From: Acidobacteriota bacterium
GTDB lineage: Bacteria; Acidobacteriota; Blastocatellia; Pyrinomonadales; Pyrinomonadaceae
Reading direction: 5' to 3'
NCBI GenBank assembly: GCA_003222895.1
Contig: QHXI01000078.1
Location: forward strand, 22,052 to 86,051
DNA length: 64,000 nucleotides
Shown here in pieces: positions 1 through 7,980 of the stretch. The translations under genes were made by a program, and so were the position numbers. The notes under the pieces were generated by a model that was not told the origin of the DNA, ran no database searches, and saw nothing but the letters and a program-made list of their open reading frames with translations. Every line of letters starts with the position of its first letter. The first letter of the stretch is position 1.

Positions 1-2
1 TG

Positions 3-464
3 CTGCTGGCGATCGGATTATTACTGAATCATCGTGAGCTGATTCGGGCTGCGGCCATTTGGACAATTCCGGGTTTGGGAGTTTGGTTCTGGTATGTGTG
101 GCTGAGCGGGGACACCGCGGTCTCTTCAACGCTGGCCCATGTCGGCGGATTGATAGTCGCGCTGATCGTTTTACGCCGCGTGCGCATGGATCGTTTGGCG
201 TGGCTTTACGCGTTCGCCTGGTATCTCTTCTTGCAACTTGTTTCGCGCTTGACGACGGCGCCCGAGCTTAATGTGAACGTGGCCCATCACATTCAAACCG
301 GATGGGAAAGCGCATTCGGCAGTTTCTGGAAATTCTGGTTGGTGATGACCGCGGTCGTTGCCGTTGGATTGTGGGCAATTGGAAAAGTTCTTTCGCTGCT
401 TTGGCCGGCAGGCCATGTCACAACCGGAAGCAGTAGCGACGCGATTGATGCGAATGTTCGTTGA
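3..464 (+). CDS. Membrane protein, 5' end outside window
   Basis: The reading frame is open from base 3 and ends at TGA 462-464, so 153 residues are visible and the start lies upstream of the window. The visible part has about four hydrophobic segments rich in Trp, Leu and Val (for example 'GVWFWYVWL' and 'FWLVMTAVVAVGLW'), with short polar loops between them, which fits an integral inner-membrane protein. I recognise no family motif. It converges on the next gene, which is on the minus strand. Confidence 0.55.
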   Translation: MLAIGLLLNHRELIRAAAIWTIPGLGVWFWYVWLSGDTAVSSTLAHVGGLIVALIVLRRVRMDRLAWLYAFAWYLFLQLVSRLTTAPELNVNVAHHIQTGWESAFGSFWKFWLVMTAVVAVGLWAIGKVLSLLWPAGHVTTGSSSDAIDANVR

Positions 465-486
465 TTATCCCTCGCGATCCAACAGC

Positions 487-1770
487 TTAACGCTTGAGTA
501 CTGCGGCCTGCGGACTTAGCGCAATTAGATGCCAACGCGCGAAGGTCTTAATCAACTCGCTTCGTAAGCTCACGTAGGCAGTTTCAACGTAGAGTTTGTC
601 CGGCGTGGGCCATTCCAATCGCACCACTGGATTAAAAGAAATGGGCAAATCGCCCAAGGGCACCGTCGGGGCGGTGTTCTTGTTCGATGGATCGGCCGCT
701 TTCTTTTTTCCCGTAGACTTTTCATCAAACGTTGCAGACGCAGTCAGCAGTTGCTCGCGCAAAGTAATGCGCGCTTGCGTCGGGGCTTTGCTCGCCGCGT
801 CGTAGATTCCGATGCTGACGTCAAACGCGGTCGCCACTTTCGACGAATCAGGTGACCAAACAGGCGGCGCCTGCGCGAGCTGATCATCGAGCAGACGCTC
901 CTGGCCATCGATCGTAAGCAGACGCGGGCGACCGGCAGGAGTTTTGAACTCTTTCTCGCGCGCATCCCATTCGCTCTCTTTGCACGCGAGGGCAACCAGT
1001 GCGTGGCTGTCGGGCGCCCACGACAAACCAAAATAGATCAGCCCGTCGCGCGTCGTTAGCGGATGCAGGTTGTATCCGTCGCGGTCGCACATGTAAACCT
1101 GCTCAGTACTGAAGACCGCGAGCGGCGCGAACGCGGGCAGCACAGCGGGCGTCGGCGTCTCTGACGCAGAAGGCAACGCGGGCTCTGGTTCGAGCTCCAA
1201 CGGCGTCGGGGTGGCTTCCGCTGCGGCGCTCTTGCGGCCGACAAAGGCGATCGAAGTGCTATCGCCGGACCAGACAACTGAATCCTGAAATACGACTGCG
1301 AGAGTCGGGGGCGTCACGTTGCGGATGAACGTTCCGTCAGACGAATAAAGATCGATCCGGAATGTTGTCGTCGGCTCGTCCGCGATCGCATACAACGCCA
1401 GCGCGCGCTGGCCGTCCGGCGATGCGACCGTGCGCAACAGGGCCTCATCCTTTCGGCGCGTGTCGAAATCCTGCTGAATCGCGGGAAGAGATTTCGCTTC
1501 GTCGCCGGCGAGGCCTTGTGGGGGTTGCACATCCGCCTGGAAACTAAATGCGAGCCGGTTCGCCGGTACGTCGCGCAACTGTCTCGGGCGCACACTCTGC
1601 GAATCGCTATCAGTGCGACACGAAATCGCCAAAAGTAACAGCGCGAGATTGAAAATCGAAAGCACGAAAGCCTTCCAGAAAATCGAGCGAGAAGGTTGTG
1701 CGTGGTTAAGAGCGCGTCGCATTCGATGTTTGCGCGCCAGCTCTTTCAATTTGCGAACGTCAGACGGCAT
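487..1770 (-). CDS. PD40/TolB-type beta-propeller lipoprotein
   Basis: A 427-residue protein if it starts at ATG 1770 ('MPSDVRKL'); the frame stays open upstream, but that stretch is the antisense of the neighbouring protease gene. A hydrophobic segment at about residues 38-50 ending in 'LLLLAISC' is a lipobox, so Cys51 is probably lipidated and the protein is anchored to a membrane. The body carries beta-propeller blades with the typical 'SPDG', 'WSGDS', 'WAPDS' and 'WSPDSSK' turns seen in PD40/TolB repeats, plus a Pro/Thr/Glu-rich linker near residues 190-210. A structural or scaffolding role in the envelope is inferred; no enzyme motif is visible. It lies 11 bases downstream of the protease gene and is probably co-transcribed. 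Confidence 0.7.
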   Translation of the reverse strand: MPSDVRKLKELARKHRMRRALNHAQPSRSIFWKAFVLSIFNLALLLLAISCRTDSDSQSVRPRQLRDVPANRLAFSFQADVQPPQGLAGDEAKSLPAIQQDFDTRRKDEALLRTVASPDGQRALALYAIADEPTTTFRIDLYSSDGTFIRNVTPPTLAVVFQDSVVWSGDSTSIAFVGRKSAAAEATPTPLELEPEPALPSASETPTPAVLPAFAPLAVFSTEQVYMCDRDGYNLHPLTTRDGLIYFGLSWAPDSHALVALACKESEWDAREKEFKTPAGRPRLLTIDGQERLLDDQLAQAPPVWSPDSSKVATAFDVSIGIYDAASKAPTQARITLREQLLTASATFDEKSTGKKKAADPSNKNTAPTVPLGDLPISFNPVVRLEWPTPDKLYVETAYVSLRSELIKTFARWHLIALSPQAAVLKR

Positions 1771-1781
1771 CCGCGGTGATC

Positions 1782-2795
1782 TTAGAAACCGGTTGCGGAC
1801 GCTGTCAATGTGATTGCCGGAGCGGCTGGCGCGATCCGACGTTGGCCGATTGAAGTTTCTGATACAAGTTCGCTTGCCAGCGACACGTCCAGCGCAAACA
1901 GGGCTCGAATCGTGCTGCGCGGCGAAAGGTGATCTTCGTCGGAAGAATCGTCGTCGACGCAATTGTGCTCGAAGGCCCGGGCCAATCGGCGCGGTAAAGG
2001 TTCCCAGCTCGCCGTTTGATTGATAAATTCGCGGGTCGCAATGACGCCGACCAGATCGCACCCCAACTCCTCGGCGCGCTGACCCTGAATGCGCAGACCA
2101 GTTCGCGTCGCCGCGCGTCGCGCGATCGCTTTGAAAAGCGGACGAAGCGAATTAGTTTGACCGCTGGCGATATGCGTTAGCTCATGCGCGAGCACGCTAA
2201 TCATCGCTTCGTCGGAACGCAAACCGGCGAGAAAGATCGTGCCGAATTCGATCGTGCGCGGCTCGCGCAAAACCACCGAGGCGTTGTCGCGCGCATCGAC
2301 GTCGGGCTTAACGCGCCTCACTGATTGAACGCGGGCAACCGAGCCGTTGATTTTGCCGCGTGAAACAGCTCCGCCGTACAAGTCGTACTCTTTCGCGAGT
2401 TTGATAATTGTTTCAGTGACTAATTTCCGCGTGGCCGGCAGCAAGCGGTCGGCACGACGTGCGCCATCGACGGCGTCAGGATTGTTCACCGGCAACGAAG
2501 GCCGCGACTGCATCTCATCGATCGGCATGCTGCCCTGCGGATCGCGAGTGCGTTCGGCACAGGTCGCGCCGATCGCGCGTTCGACCAGTCGTCGATCGGA
2601 AGCCGTGAACGTGTCGCGCGCAACGGTGGAGTGGGCACCGCTTCGTTGTTGAGCGTTGGACGCGAAATTGATGACAAACGCGAACAGCGCCACGCAAGGG
2701 ATGAAGGATGAAGGATGAAGGATGAAATGCGAGGCTCGCCGATACCAAGCAACTCTTCGGCTCCTACGCCTCTTCGCTGATAGAAAGATATTCAT
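1782..2795 (-). CDS. Secreted HELTH-motif metalloprotease (M48-like)
   Basis: A 337-residue protein with the zinc-protease motif 'HELTH' at residues 204-208 (HExxH, two zinc-binding His and the catalytic Glu). A downstream 'AEELGCDLVG' at about 241-250 could supply the third ligand as in M48 peptidases, where an E/D-containing helix follows. A hydrophobic stretch 'CVALFAFVINFASNAQ' looks like a signal peptide. The first 33 residues contain 'HFILHPSSFIP', which is simply the translation of an AAGGATG-type repeat, so the true start may be GTG 2693 instead of ATG 2795. First gene of a probable two-gene unit with the PD40 lipoprotein. Substrate unknown. Confidence 0.65.
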   Translation of the reverse strand: MNIFLSAKRRRSRRVAWYRRASHFILHPSSFIPCVALFAFVINFASNAQQRSGAHSTVARDTFTASDRRLVERAIGATCAERTRDPQGSMPIDEMQSRPSLPVNNPDAVDGARRADRLLPATRKLVTETIIKLAKEYDLYGGAVSRGKINGSVARVQSVRRVKPDVDARDNASVVLREPRTIEFGTIFLAGLRSDEAMISVLAHELTHIASGQTNSLRPLFKAIARRAATRTGLRIQGQRAEELGCDLVGVIATREFINQTASWEPLPRRLARAFEHNCVDDDSSDEDHLSPRSTIRALFALDVSLASELVSETSIGQRRIAPAAPAITLTASATGF

Positions 2796-2817
2796 CCTTC
2801 CGCCTTCATCCTTCCTA
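2701..2817. repeat. Inverted pair of AAGGATG short tandem repeats
   Basis: Copies of 'AAGGATG(A)' at 2703-2724 face the complementary 'TCATCCTT' copies at about 2792-2816. The pair could form a hairpin at the 5' end of the protease transcript. The repeat is translated into the leader of the protease if its start is at 2795. Confidence 0.6.
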
Positions 2818-3591
2818 CTTGCCTTTCCACTCCGGCTTTCGCTTTTCCATAAACGACTTCAGCCCTTCGATTGCGTCTTCGGTTTTCATCAGCTTGTTCA
2901 AATAAAGATTTTCAACTTCTTTCAGCGACTGCTCGAATCCATCACCGGCCGCGATATCCAAAGCCTTCAGCGTCATGGCCAACGATGCAGACGAAAGTTC
3001 GCGCAGGGGGGCCAGCAATTCATTCGTCTTTTGTTGCAGCTCGCCACTCGGCATCACGTAGTTTGCAAGACCAAGTCGCAGCGCTTCAGTGGCATCGATC
3101 GTTTCGCCAATCAGGATCATCTCGCGCGCTTTCTTCTCACCTATGATGCGCGGCAACAGAATCGCGGCCACGGGCGGGAAGACGCCAAGTTTAATTTCCG
3201 GCTGCCCAAACCTGGCGCGCTCGCCGGCAATCACGATATCGCACGCGGCGACGAGTTCACAGCCTCCGCCCAATGCTGCTCCATCAACCACCGCGATCGC
3301 CGGTCTTGAAATCTTGCGCAGCATGCGAAATATATTGTGAAACGAATCGAGCATTTCGACGATTGTTTCCGGCAAGTGCTCTTCGATGGCGACGCCCGCA
3401 CTGAACGCGCGCGATCCTCCGGCGGCCTCAAATACGATTGCGACTAGATCGGTTTGCTGGGCGCATTCAGTCAGCGCCTCGCCAATCTCTTTCATCATTT
3501 CGATGTTGAGAACGTTCAGCGGCGGCCGCGACAACATAATCCGCGCGACGCGATCTTCAATGGCGAACTTGATGTTCTGAAAGACAGGCAT
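2815..3591 (-). CDS. Enoyl-CoA hydratase/isomerase (crotonase) family
   Basis: 258 residues starting at ATG 3591 ('MPVFQN'); an upstream in-frame ATG at 3612 lies inside a repeat and is less likely. Crotonase-fold marks are clear: 'SRPPLNVLN' near the N-terminus, the CoA/oxyanion-hole segment 'AFSAGVAIEEH', 'GAALGGGCELVAACD', and 'FGQPEIKLGVFPP'. Both Glu positions that act as acid and base in rat enoyl-CoA hydratase (in 'GGGCE' and 'GQPE') are kept, so hydratase activity is plausible. The 'PPLNVLN' and 'FPPVAA' signatures recall cyclohexadienoyl-CoA hydratases, but this is not proof. It would act on an acyl-CoA in the cytoplasm. The gene stands alone between repeats, so context does not define the substrate. 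Confidence 0.8.
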   Translation of the reverse strand: MPVFQNIKFAIEDRVARIMLSRPPLNVLNIEMMKEIGEALTECAQQTDLVAIVFEAAGGSRAFSAGVAIEEHLPETIVEMLDSFHNIFRMLRKISRPAIAVVDGAALGGGCELVAACDIVIAGERARFGQPEIKLGVFPPVAAILLPRIIGEKKAREMILIGETIDATEALRLGLANYVMPSGELQQKTNELLAPLRELSSASLAMTLKALDIAAGDGFEQSLKEVENLYLNKLMKTEDAIEGLKSFMEKRKPEWKGK

Positions 3592-3597
3592 CGTCTG

Positions 3598-3731
3598 GGT
3601 TTCAAGTTTCAAGTTTCAAGTTTCAAGTTTCAAGTTCCAAGTCGCAAGTCTGAGCTGTTAATTTCTCACGTTCAACTGAACAGGAATCAGAGAATTAAGA
3701 CTTGAAACTTGAAACTTGGAACCTGAAACTC
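3598..3731. repeat. Inverted pair of TTTCAAG heptamer arrays
   Basis: Five or so copies of 'TTTCAAG' at 3600-3640 face 'CTTGAAA' copies at 3702-3730, separated by about 60 bases. They can pair as a long hairpin in RNA or single-stranded DNA. The same heptamer family recurs between leuC and leuD. Confidence 0.75.
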
Positions 3732-3733
3732 AT

Positions 3734-4017
3734 TTACTGCCCCGCTGGCTCAGTCACCAGCGGCGCATTTAAATATTTCGAAAAGAACTTCACATAACGC
3801 CGCACGCGGTCCATCTGATGGCGCGGCTCAGTGAAGCCGTGGTTCTCGCGCGGATACACCATGAACTGCACCGGCACTTTCATTTCCGTAAGCGCGTGAT
3901 TCATCCCGTAGGGATGAAATGTTTATAGAGACGTTTAGAAGAAGTTGTGATCTTCGTCGCTTGAACATTTGGTGCCAGCATTAGCATCAAACCGACAATG
4001 AAGGAACAACGACTCAT
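3734..4017 (-). pseudogene. Remnant of secreted S9 (prolyl oligopeptidase-type) peptidase
   Basis: Two in-order pieces of what looks like one deleted gene. The 5' piece starts at ATG 4017, 11 bases after the hutU stop, with a strong AGGAGGT ribosome site at 4024-4030, and encodes a signal peptide of about 20 residues ending 'PNVQA' plus 18 more residues before a stop at 3901-3903. The 3' piece (3904 to 3734) encodes 56 residues including 'YPRENHGFTEPRHQMDR' and ending in TAA. This matches the C-terminal end of S9 peptidases, where the His of 'HGF' is the catalytic histidine. The roughly 600 residues expected between them, including the nucleophile Ser, are absent. The join falls at a short repeat (3903-3933). 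Assignment of the 5' piece to the same gene is inference. Confidence 0.7.
3903..3933. repeat. Short palindromic repeat, family with 'GATGAAATGTTTATAGA'
   Basis: The stretch beginning 'CATCCCGTAGGGATG' contains a perfect small palindrome (ATCCCGTAGGGAT) followed by 'AAATGTTTATAGA'. A related, inverted version occurs at 35929-35963 ('GGTCTATAAATATTTCACC'). It marks the deletion join of the S9 peptidase remnant. Confidence 0.5.
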
Positions 4018-4028
4018 TGCTGTACCTC

Positions 4029-5678
4029 CTACTGCATCATCGGAATCTTCACACCCTTCTCTCGCGCCGTCTCAATCGCTTCTTCATATCCCGCATCGAC
4101 GTGACGTGCGACGCCCAGGCCCGGATCGTTTGTCAATACGCGATTAAGGCGCTTCGCTGCTTCGTCAGTGCCATCGGCGACTGAGACTTGTCCCGCGTGC
4201 AAAGAATAGCCGATGCCGACACCGCCGCCGTGATGAAATGATACCCAGCTGGCGCCGCTCGCAGTGTTCAAAAGCGCATTAAGTATTGGCCAATCGGCGA
4301 CGGCGTCTGAACCATCTTTCATCGCTTCGGTTTCACGATAAGGTGAAGCCACGGATCCGGTGTCGAGATGATCGCGACCAATCGCGATCGGCGCTTTCAA
4401 ATCGCCGCGCCGGACCATTTCATTGATTGCTTCTCCCATCTCTGCGCGTTCGCCGTAGCCGAGCCAGCAAATTCGCGCGGGCAGTCCCTGAAACTTCACG
4501 CGATCGCGCGACAAACGAAGCCAACGATTCAAAGTCTGGTCGTCGGGAAATAATTCGAGCGCGAGATCGTCAGTCTTGCGAATGTCTTCGGCTTCACCAG
4601 ACAGCGCGACCCAACGAAACGGGCCCTTGCCTTGGCAGAAGAGCGGGCGAATGTATTCGGGCACGAAGCCTGGAATTTCAAAAGCATCCGTCGCGCCCGC
4701 ATCGAAGGCCATCTTGCGAATGTTGTTCCCATAATCAAACGCGACCGCGCCATTGCGTTTGAGCGCGAGCATTGCTTCGACGTGACGGGCCATCGACTGC
4801 ATCGAGCGCTCGACGTAGCCTTTCGGATCGGTGCGGCGCAACTCAGCGGCTTCATCAAGAGACAAACCGGCAGGCACGTAACCATTCAAAGGATCATGCG
4901 CGCTGGTTTGATCGGTAACCGCGTCAATCTCGATACCGCGACGAACAATTTCCGGAAGGATTTCAGCGCAATTGCCGACGAGCCCAACTGAAACGGCGCG
5001 CTTTTGTTCGCGCGCGCTTTCGCAGATGGCGAGCGCTTCATCGAGATCGCGTGCGATCCGATCGCAGTAACGCGTGCGCAAGCGCCTTTCAATTCGTTCG
5101 GGATCGACTTCGATTCCCAGAAACACCGCGCCATTTAACGTGGCCGCCAGCGGCTGCGCGCCACCCATGCCGCCGAGGCCGCCAGACAGCAGAAGTTTTC
5201 CGCTCAGGTCTCCGCCGAAATGTTTGTCGGCCATCGACGCAAATGTCTCGAACGTACCTTGCACGATGCCTTGCGTGCCGATATAGATCCAACTGCCCGC
5301 GGTCATCTGGCCGTACATCATCAGGCCCTTGCGCTCGAGTGCATGGAAATGATCCCAGTTGGCCCACGCGCCGACGAGATTCGAATTCGCGATCAAAACT
5401 CGCGGCGCGTATTCATGCGTGCGAAAAATGCCGACGGGTTTTCCTGACTGAACCAAGAGGGTCTCGTCATTCTCAAGATTTTGAAGCGATCGCACGATCG
5501 CATCGAAAGATTCCCAGTTACGCGCGGCTTTGCCGGCGCCGCCGTAGACGATCAGCTCATCCGGTTTCTCAGCGACCTCGCGGTCGAGGTTATTCATCAG
5601 GCAGCGCAGGGCTGCTTCCTGGTGCCATCCTTTGCAATTAAGAGTCGCGCCGCGCGGCGCGCGAATGTTTCGGGTCAT
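4029..5678 (-). CDS. hutU: Urocanate hydratase
   Basis: 549 residues from ATG 5678, the normal length for HutU. It converts urocanate to 4-imidazolone-5-propionate, the second step of histidine breakdown, in the cytoplasm with tightly bound NAD+. Visible family marks are the N-terminal '[14 protein letters not shown]', '[11 protein letters not shown]', the NAD-binding glycine loop '[12 protein letters not shown]' at about residues 165-176, 'DQTSAHDP', the active-site Cys segment '[11 protein letters not shown]', and '[13 protein letters not shown]'. hutH, the first enzyme of the pathway, lies 4.4 kb away on the same strand with two plus-strand genes between them, so the two are not one operon. 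A peptidase remnant follows within 11 bases. Confidence 0.97.
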   Translation of the reverse strand: MTRNIRAPRGATLNCKGWHQEAALRCLMNNLDREVAEKPDELIVYGGAGKAARNWESFDAIVRSLQNLENDETLLVQSGKPVGIFRTHEYAPRVLIANSNLVGAWANWDHFHALERKGLMMYGQMTAGSWIYIGTQGIVQGTFETFASMADKHFGGDLSGKLLLSGGLGGMGGAQPLAATLNGAVFLGIEVDPERIERRLRTRYCDRIARDLDEALAICESAREQKRAVSVGLVGNCAEILPEIVRRGIEIDAVTDQTSAHDPLNGYVPAGLSLDEAAELRRTDPKGYVERSMQSMARHVEAMLALKRNGAVAFDYGNNIRKMAFDAGATDAFEIPGFVPEYIRPLFCQGKGPFRWVALSGEAEDIRKTDDLALELFPDDQTLNRWLRLSRDRVKFQGLPARICWLGYGERAEMGEAINEMVRRGDLKAPIAIGRDHLDTGSVASPYRETEAMKDGSDAVADWPILNALLNTASGASWVSFHHGGGVGIGYSLHAGQVSVADGTDEAAKRLNRVLTNDPGLGVARHVDAGYEEAIETAREKGVKIPMMQ

Positions 5679-5737
5679 GAGCGGCTTAGATTAATAACAG
5701 AAAAGCTAATCGCCGAGAAGTGTTTGAATTTCACCGG

Positions 5738-5812
5738 GAGTTAGAGTACCAACTTTAGTTGGGATCTTCGTTTGTCGCGGAAAATGCCCGACTGAAGTCG
5801 GCACTCTAACTC
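5738..5812. repeat. Intergenic palindrome 'GAGTTAGAGT...ACTCTAACTC'
   Basis: The ends 'GAGTTAGAGTACCAACTTT' and 'AAGTCGGCACTCTAACTC' are inverted copies, each half also containing a small inner palindrome (CCAACTTTAGTTGG and CCGACTGAAGTCGG). It lies in the 236-base gap between the divergent hutU and DUF1800 genes. The remainder of that gap shows nothing I can name. Confidence 0.7.
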
Positions 5813-5914
5813 CGCCGTTGCAAGTACGAGATTCTCAAAAGCGCGAAGTGTTTGCGGCGAAGGCACGAAGCGTTAGAATAGCTACAATACTTTGAGGAGT
5901 ATCGGGGTAAGCTG

Positions 5915-7810
5915 ATGAAAGCAATACTTGTCTTCAAACACGGCGAAGTCGACCGGCGAGCGCGATCGATCGCAGCTGTTTTACTGTCAATTCTGTTACT
6001 TCAAACTTCGATCGGTTTCATGGCGAGCGCGCAGGCGTCGCAACGCGCGCCAAAGAAAACCGGCAAGATGACGGATGACCAGCGGATCGCTCAAGTGCTG
6101 TCTAGGCTCACGTTTGGCGCGCGGCCAGGAGATTTCGAGCGCGTGAAAGCGATGGGCGTCGACTCTTTCATTAATCAGCAACTTGACCCGGATTCGATCG
6201 ACAACAGCGCGATGATTGCGAAGCTACGCCGGTTGCCGACAATCGGAATGGCAACGCCGGTAATCATCGAACAGTACACGCCGCCGAAACCTGTAGCTTC
6301 TCCTGCGCCGGCTCCAGCCAAGAGTCCTGAGAAATCCACTCCTCAGATGCCTAACTTGCTGAATCAAGATCAAGAAGCCGGCAAGATGACCGCGCTCCCA
6401 AACGCGATGCAGAACGAAATGCAGATGGACGCGAAGAAAGACGATGCGGCCAAGATGTCCGCGATCAAAGGTCTGCAAGAAGAAGCAGGCAAGATGCCTG
6501 CGCTCCCGGCAGCCTCACCAAAGCCGACACCGCCGCCGAAGAATCCGCAGATGGTGGTGACTGATCTGCAGCGCGCGAAACTCTTGCGTGCGGTTTACAG
6601 CGACCAGCAGCTTTACGAAGTAATGGTTGATTTTTGGGAGAACCACTTCAGCATTTTCGCTAACAAGGACGACGATCGTTACCTGCTTACAGCGTTTGAT
6701 CGCGAAACGATTCGGCCGTTTGCCTTGGGACGTTTCCGCGATTTGCTCGGCGCGACCGCGCACTCGCCGGCGATGCTGTTCTATCTCGACAACTGGCGCT
6801 CGAGCGTGCCGCGGCCTTATCCGGCGAAAGGCGACAAACCTGCGGGTGTCGATGGTGGGTTCAACGAAAACTACGCACGCGAGTTGATGGAGCTGCATAC
6901 GCTGGGCGTCGACGGCGGCTACGCGCAGAAAGATGTGCAGGAAGTCGCGCGCTGCTTTTCAGGTTGGACAATTCAAAAGCCGAACGAGCAGGGATTGTTT
7001 CTTTATCGTCCGGGCTTGCACGATGACGGCGAGAAAGTTGTTCTGGGTCACAAGATTCTGCCCGGTGGCGGCATCGCTGACGGTGAACGCGTGCTTGACA
7101 TTCTGGCGACTCAACCATCGACCGCGAAATTCATCGCGACTAAGCTCGCGCGGCGTTTCATCAGCGACGATCCGCCGCAATCCGTAATCGATCGCGCAGC
7201 TGCGGTTTTCCTTAAGACCGATGGATCGATTCGCGAGACGCTGCGCGCTATTATCAGTTCACCGGAATTCTTCTCGCTGGTTTCGTATCGCGCCAAAACG
7301 CGCTCGCCGCTCGAATATGTCGCCGCTTCCATGCGCGCGCTGAACGCTGAGACCGACGGCGATCGTCCGGTACTCGATTTCATCAGCCGCATGGGCCAGC
7401 CGCTTTTCGGACGCATCACGCCGGATGGTTACTCCGATCGCGCTGAGCAATGGCTTTCGAGTGGCGCGATGATAGCGCGGCTGAACTTCGCTGGCGCGCT
7501 CGCTGCGAATCGCATTAAAGGCACGACTGTAAGCTATCAGAAATTGTTCGGCGGCACCGATGAATCCAACAAAGAAGCTGTCGCATTGAAACTCACCCAG
7601 TTGATTGTTCCGTCCGATTTATCCGACGCGAGTCGCGCTGTTTTGGACAAGGTTGTGCGATCGGATTCGCCGGCTGCCACGTTGCCACAACCAGCGACGC
7701 TGTCTGCCGCATACGATCCGAAAGCGGCGCAAACGCCGGTTGCTCCGGCCGCATACGTTTCAGAATTGGTGACTCTCCTGATTGGCTCGCCGGAGTTTCA
7801 GCACCGCTAG
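5915..7810 (+). CDS. Secreted DUF1800 domain protein
   Basis: 631 residues from ATG 5915. An N-terminal hydrophobic segment ('IAAVLLSILLLQTSIGFMASAQA') is a signal peptide. The family opening 'RIAQVLSRLTFGARPGDFERV' is followed by DUF1800 hallmarks such as 'VDFWENHFSIFA', 'AMLFYLDNW', 'NENYARELMELHTLGVDGGY', 'VARCFSGWTI' and 'FHDDGEKVVLG'-like 'LHDDGEKVVLG'. The family's function is unknown; many members are exported and are often paired with DUF1501 proteins, but no such partner is present here. Residues about 125-205 are a low-complexity Ala/Pro/Met/Lys insert with three copies of an 'AGKMpALP'-like motif, which appears to be a translated DNA repeat. Confidence 0.85.
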   Translation: MKAILVFKHGEVDRRARSIAAVLLSILLLQTSIGFMASAQASQRAPKKTGKMTDDQRIAQVLSRLTFGARPGDFERVKAMGVDSFINQQLDPDSIDNSAMIAKLRRLPTIGMATPVIIEQYTPPKPVASPAPAPAKSPEKSTPQMPNLLNQDQEAGKMTALPNAMQNEMQMDAKKDDAAKMSAIKGLQEEAGKMPALPAASPKPTPPPKNPQMVVTDLQRAKLLRAVYSDQQLYEVMVDFWENHFSIFANKDDDRYLLTAFDRETIRPFALGRFRDLLGATAHSPAMLFYLDNWRSSVPRPYPAKGDKPAGVDGGFNENYARELMELHTLGVDGGYAQKDVQEVARCFSGWTIQKPNEQGLFLYRPGLHDDGEKVVLGHKILPGGGIADGERVLDILATQPSTAKFIATKLARRFISDDPPQSVIDRAAAVFLKTDGSIRETLRAIISSPEFFSLVSYRAKTRSPLEYVAASMRALNAETDGDRPVLDFISRMGQPLFGRITPDGYSDRAEQWLSSGAMIARLNFAGALAANRIKGTTVSYQKLFGGTDESNKEAVALKLTQLIVPSDLSDASRAVLDKVVRSDSPAATLPQPATLSAAYDPKAAQTPVAPAAYVSELVTLLIGSPEFQHR

Positions 7811-7814
7811 ATGC

Positions 7815-7980
7815 TTGGAGTGCGCCGGCAGAGCGTAGCGGCGACGGCGCTTTGGATTTTTGTTCGATGAGCTTTAGCTTGTCGTTAATGATCGGTCACC
7901 GACCTCCTGACAGACGACAAACTCAAGTTTGTCGCACATCCAAAGCGCCGTCGCCGCTACGCTCTGCCGGCGCACTCCAA
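7815..7980. repeat. 166-bp palindromic element with 42-bp perfect arms
   Basis: The arms 7815-7856 and 7939-7980 are perfect inverted copies (start 'TTGGAGTGCGCCGGCAGAG'). The inner part carries a further inverted pair around 'CGACAAACTCAAGTTTGTCG'. A second copy with three mismatches between arms lies inside mutS2 at 54377-54492. It encodes no protein of its own and looks like a non-autonomous MITE/REP-type element. It begins 5 bases after the DUF1800 stop and runs into the start region of the next gene. Confidence 0.9.

Noticed and set aside
1782..2061. N-terminal extension of the PD40 lipoprotein to 2061
   Set aside because: This frame lies over the protease gene in another phase and reads as Arg-rich nonsense; the lipobox fits a start at 1770 or slightly later.
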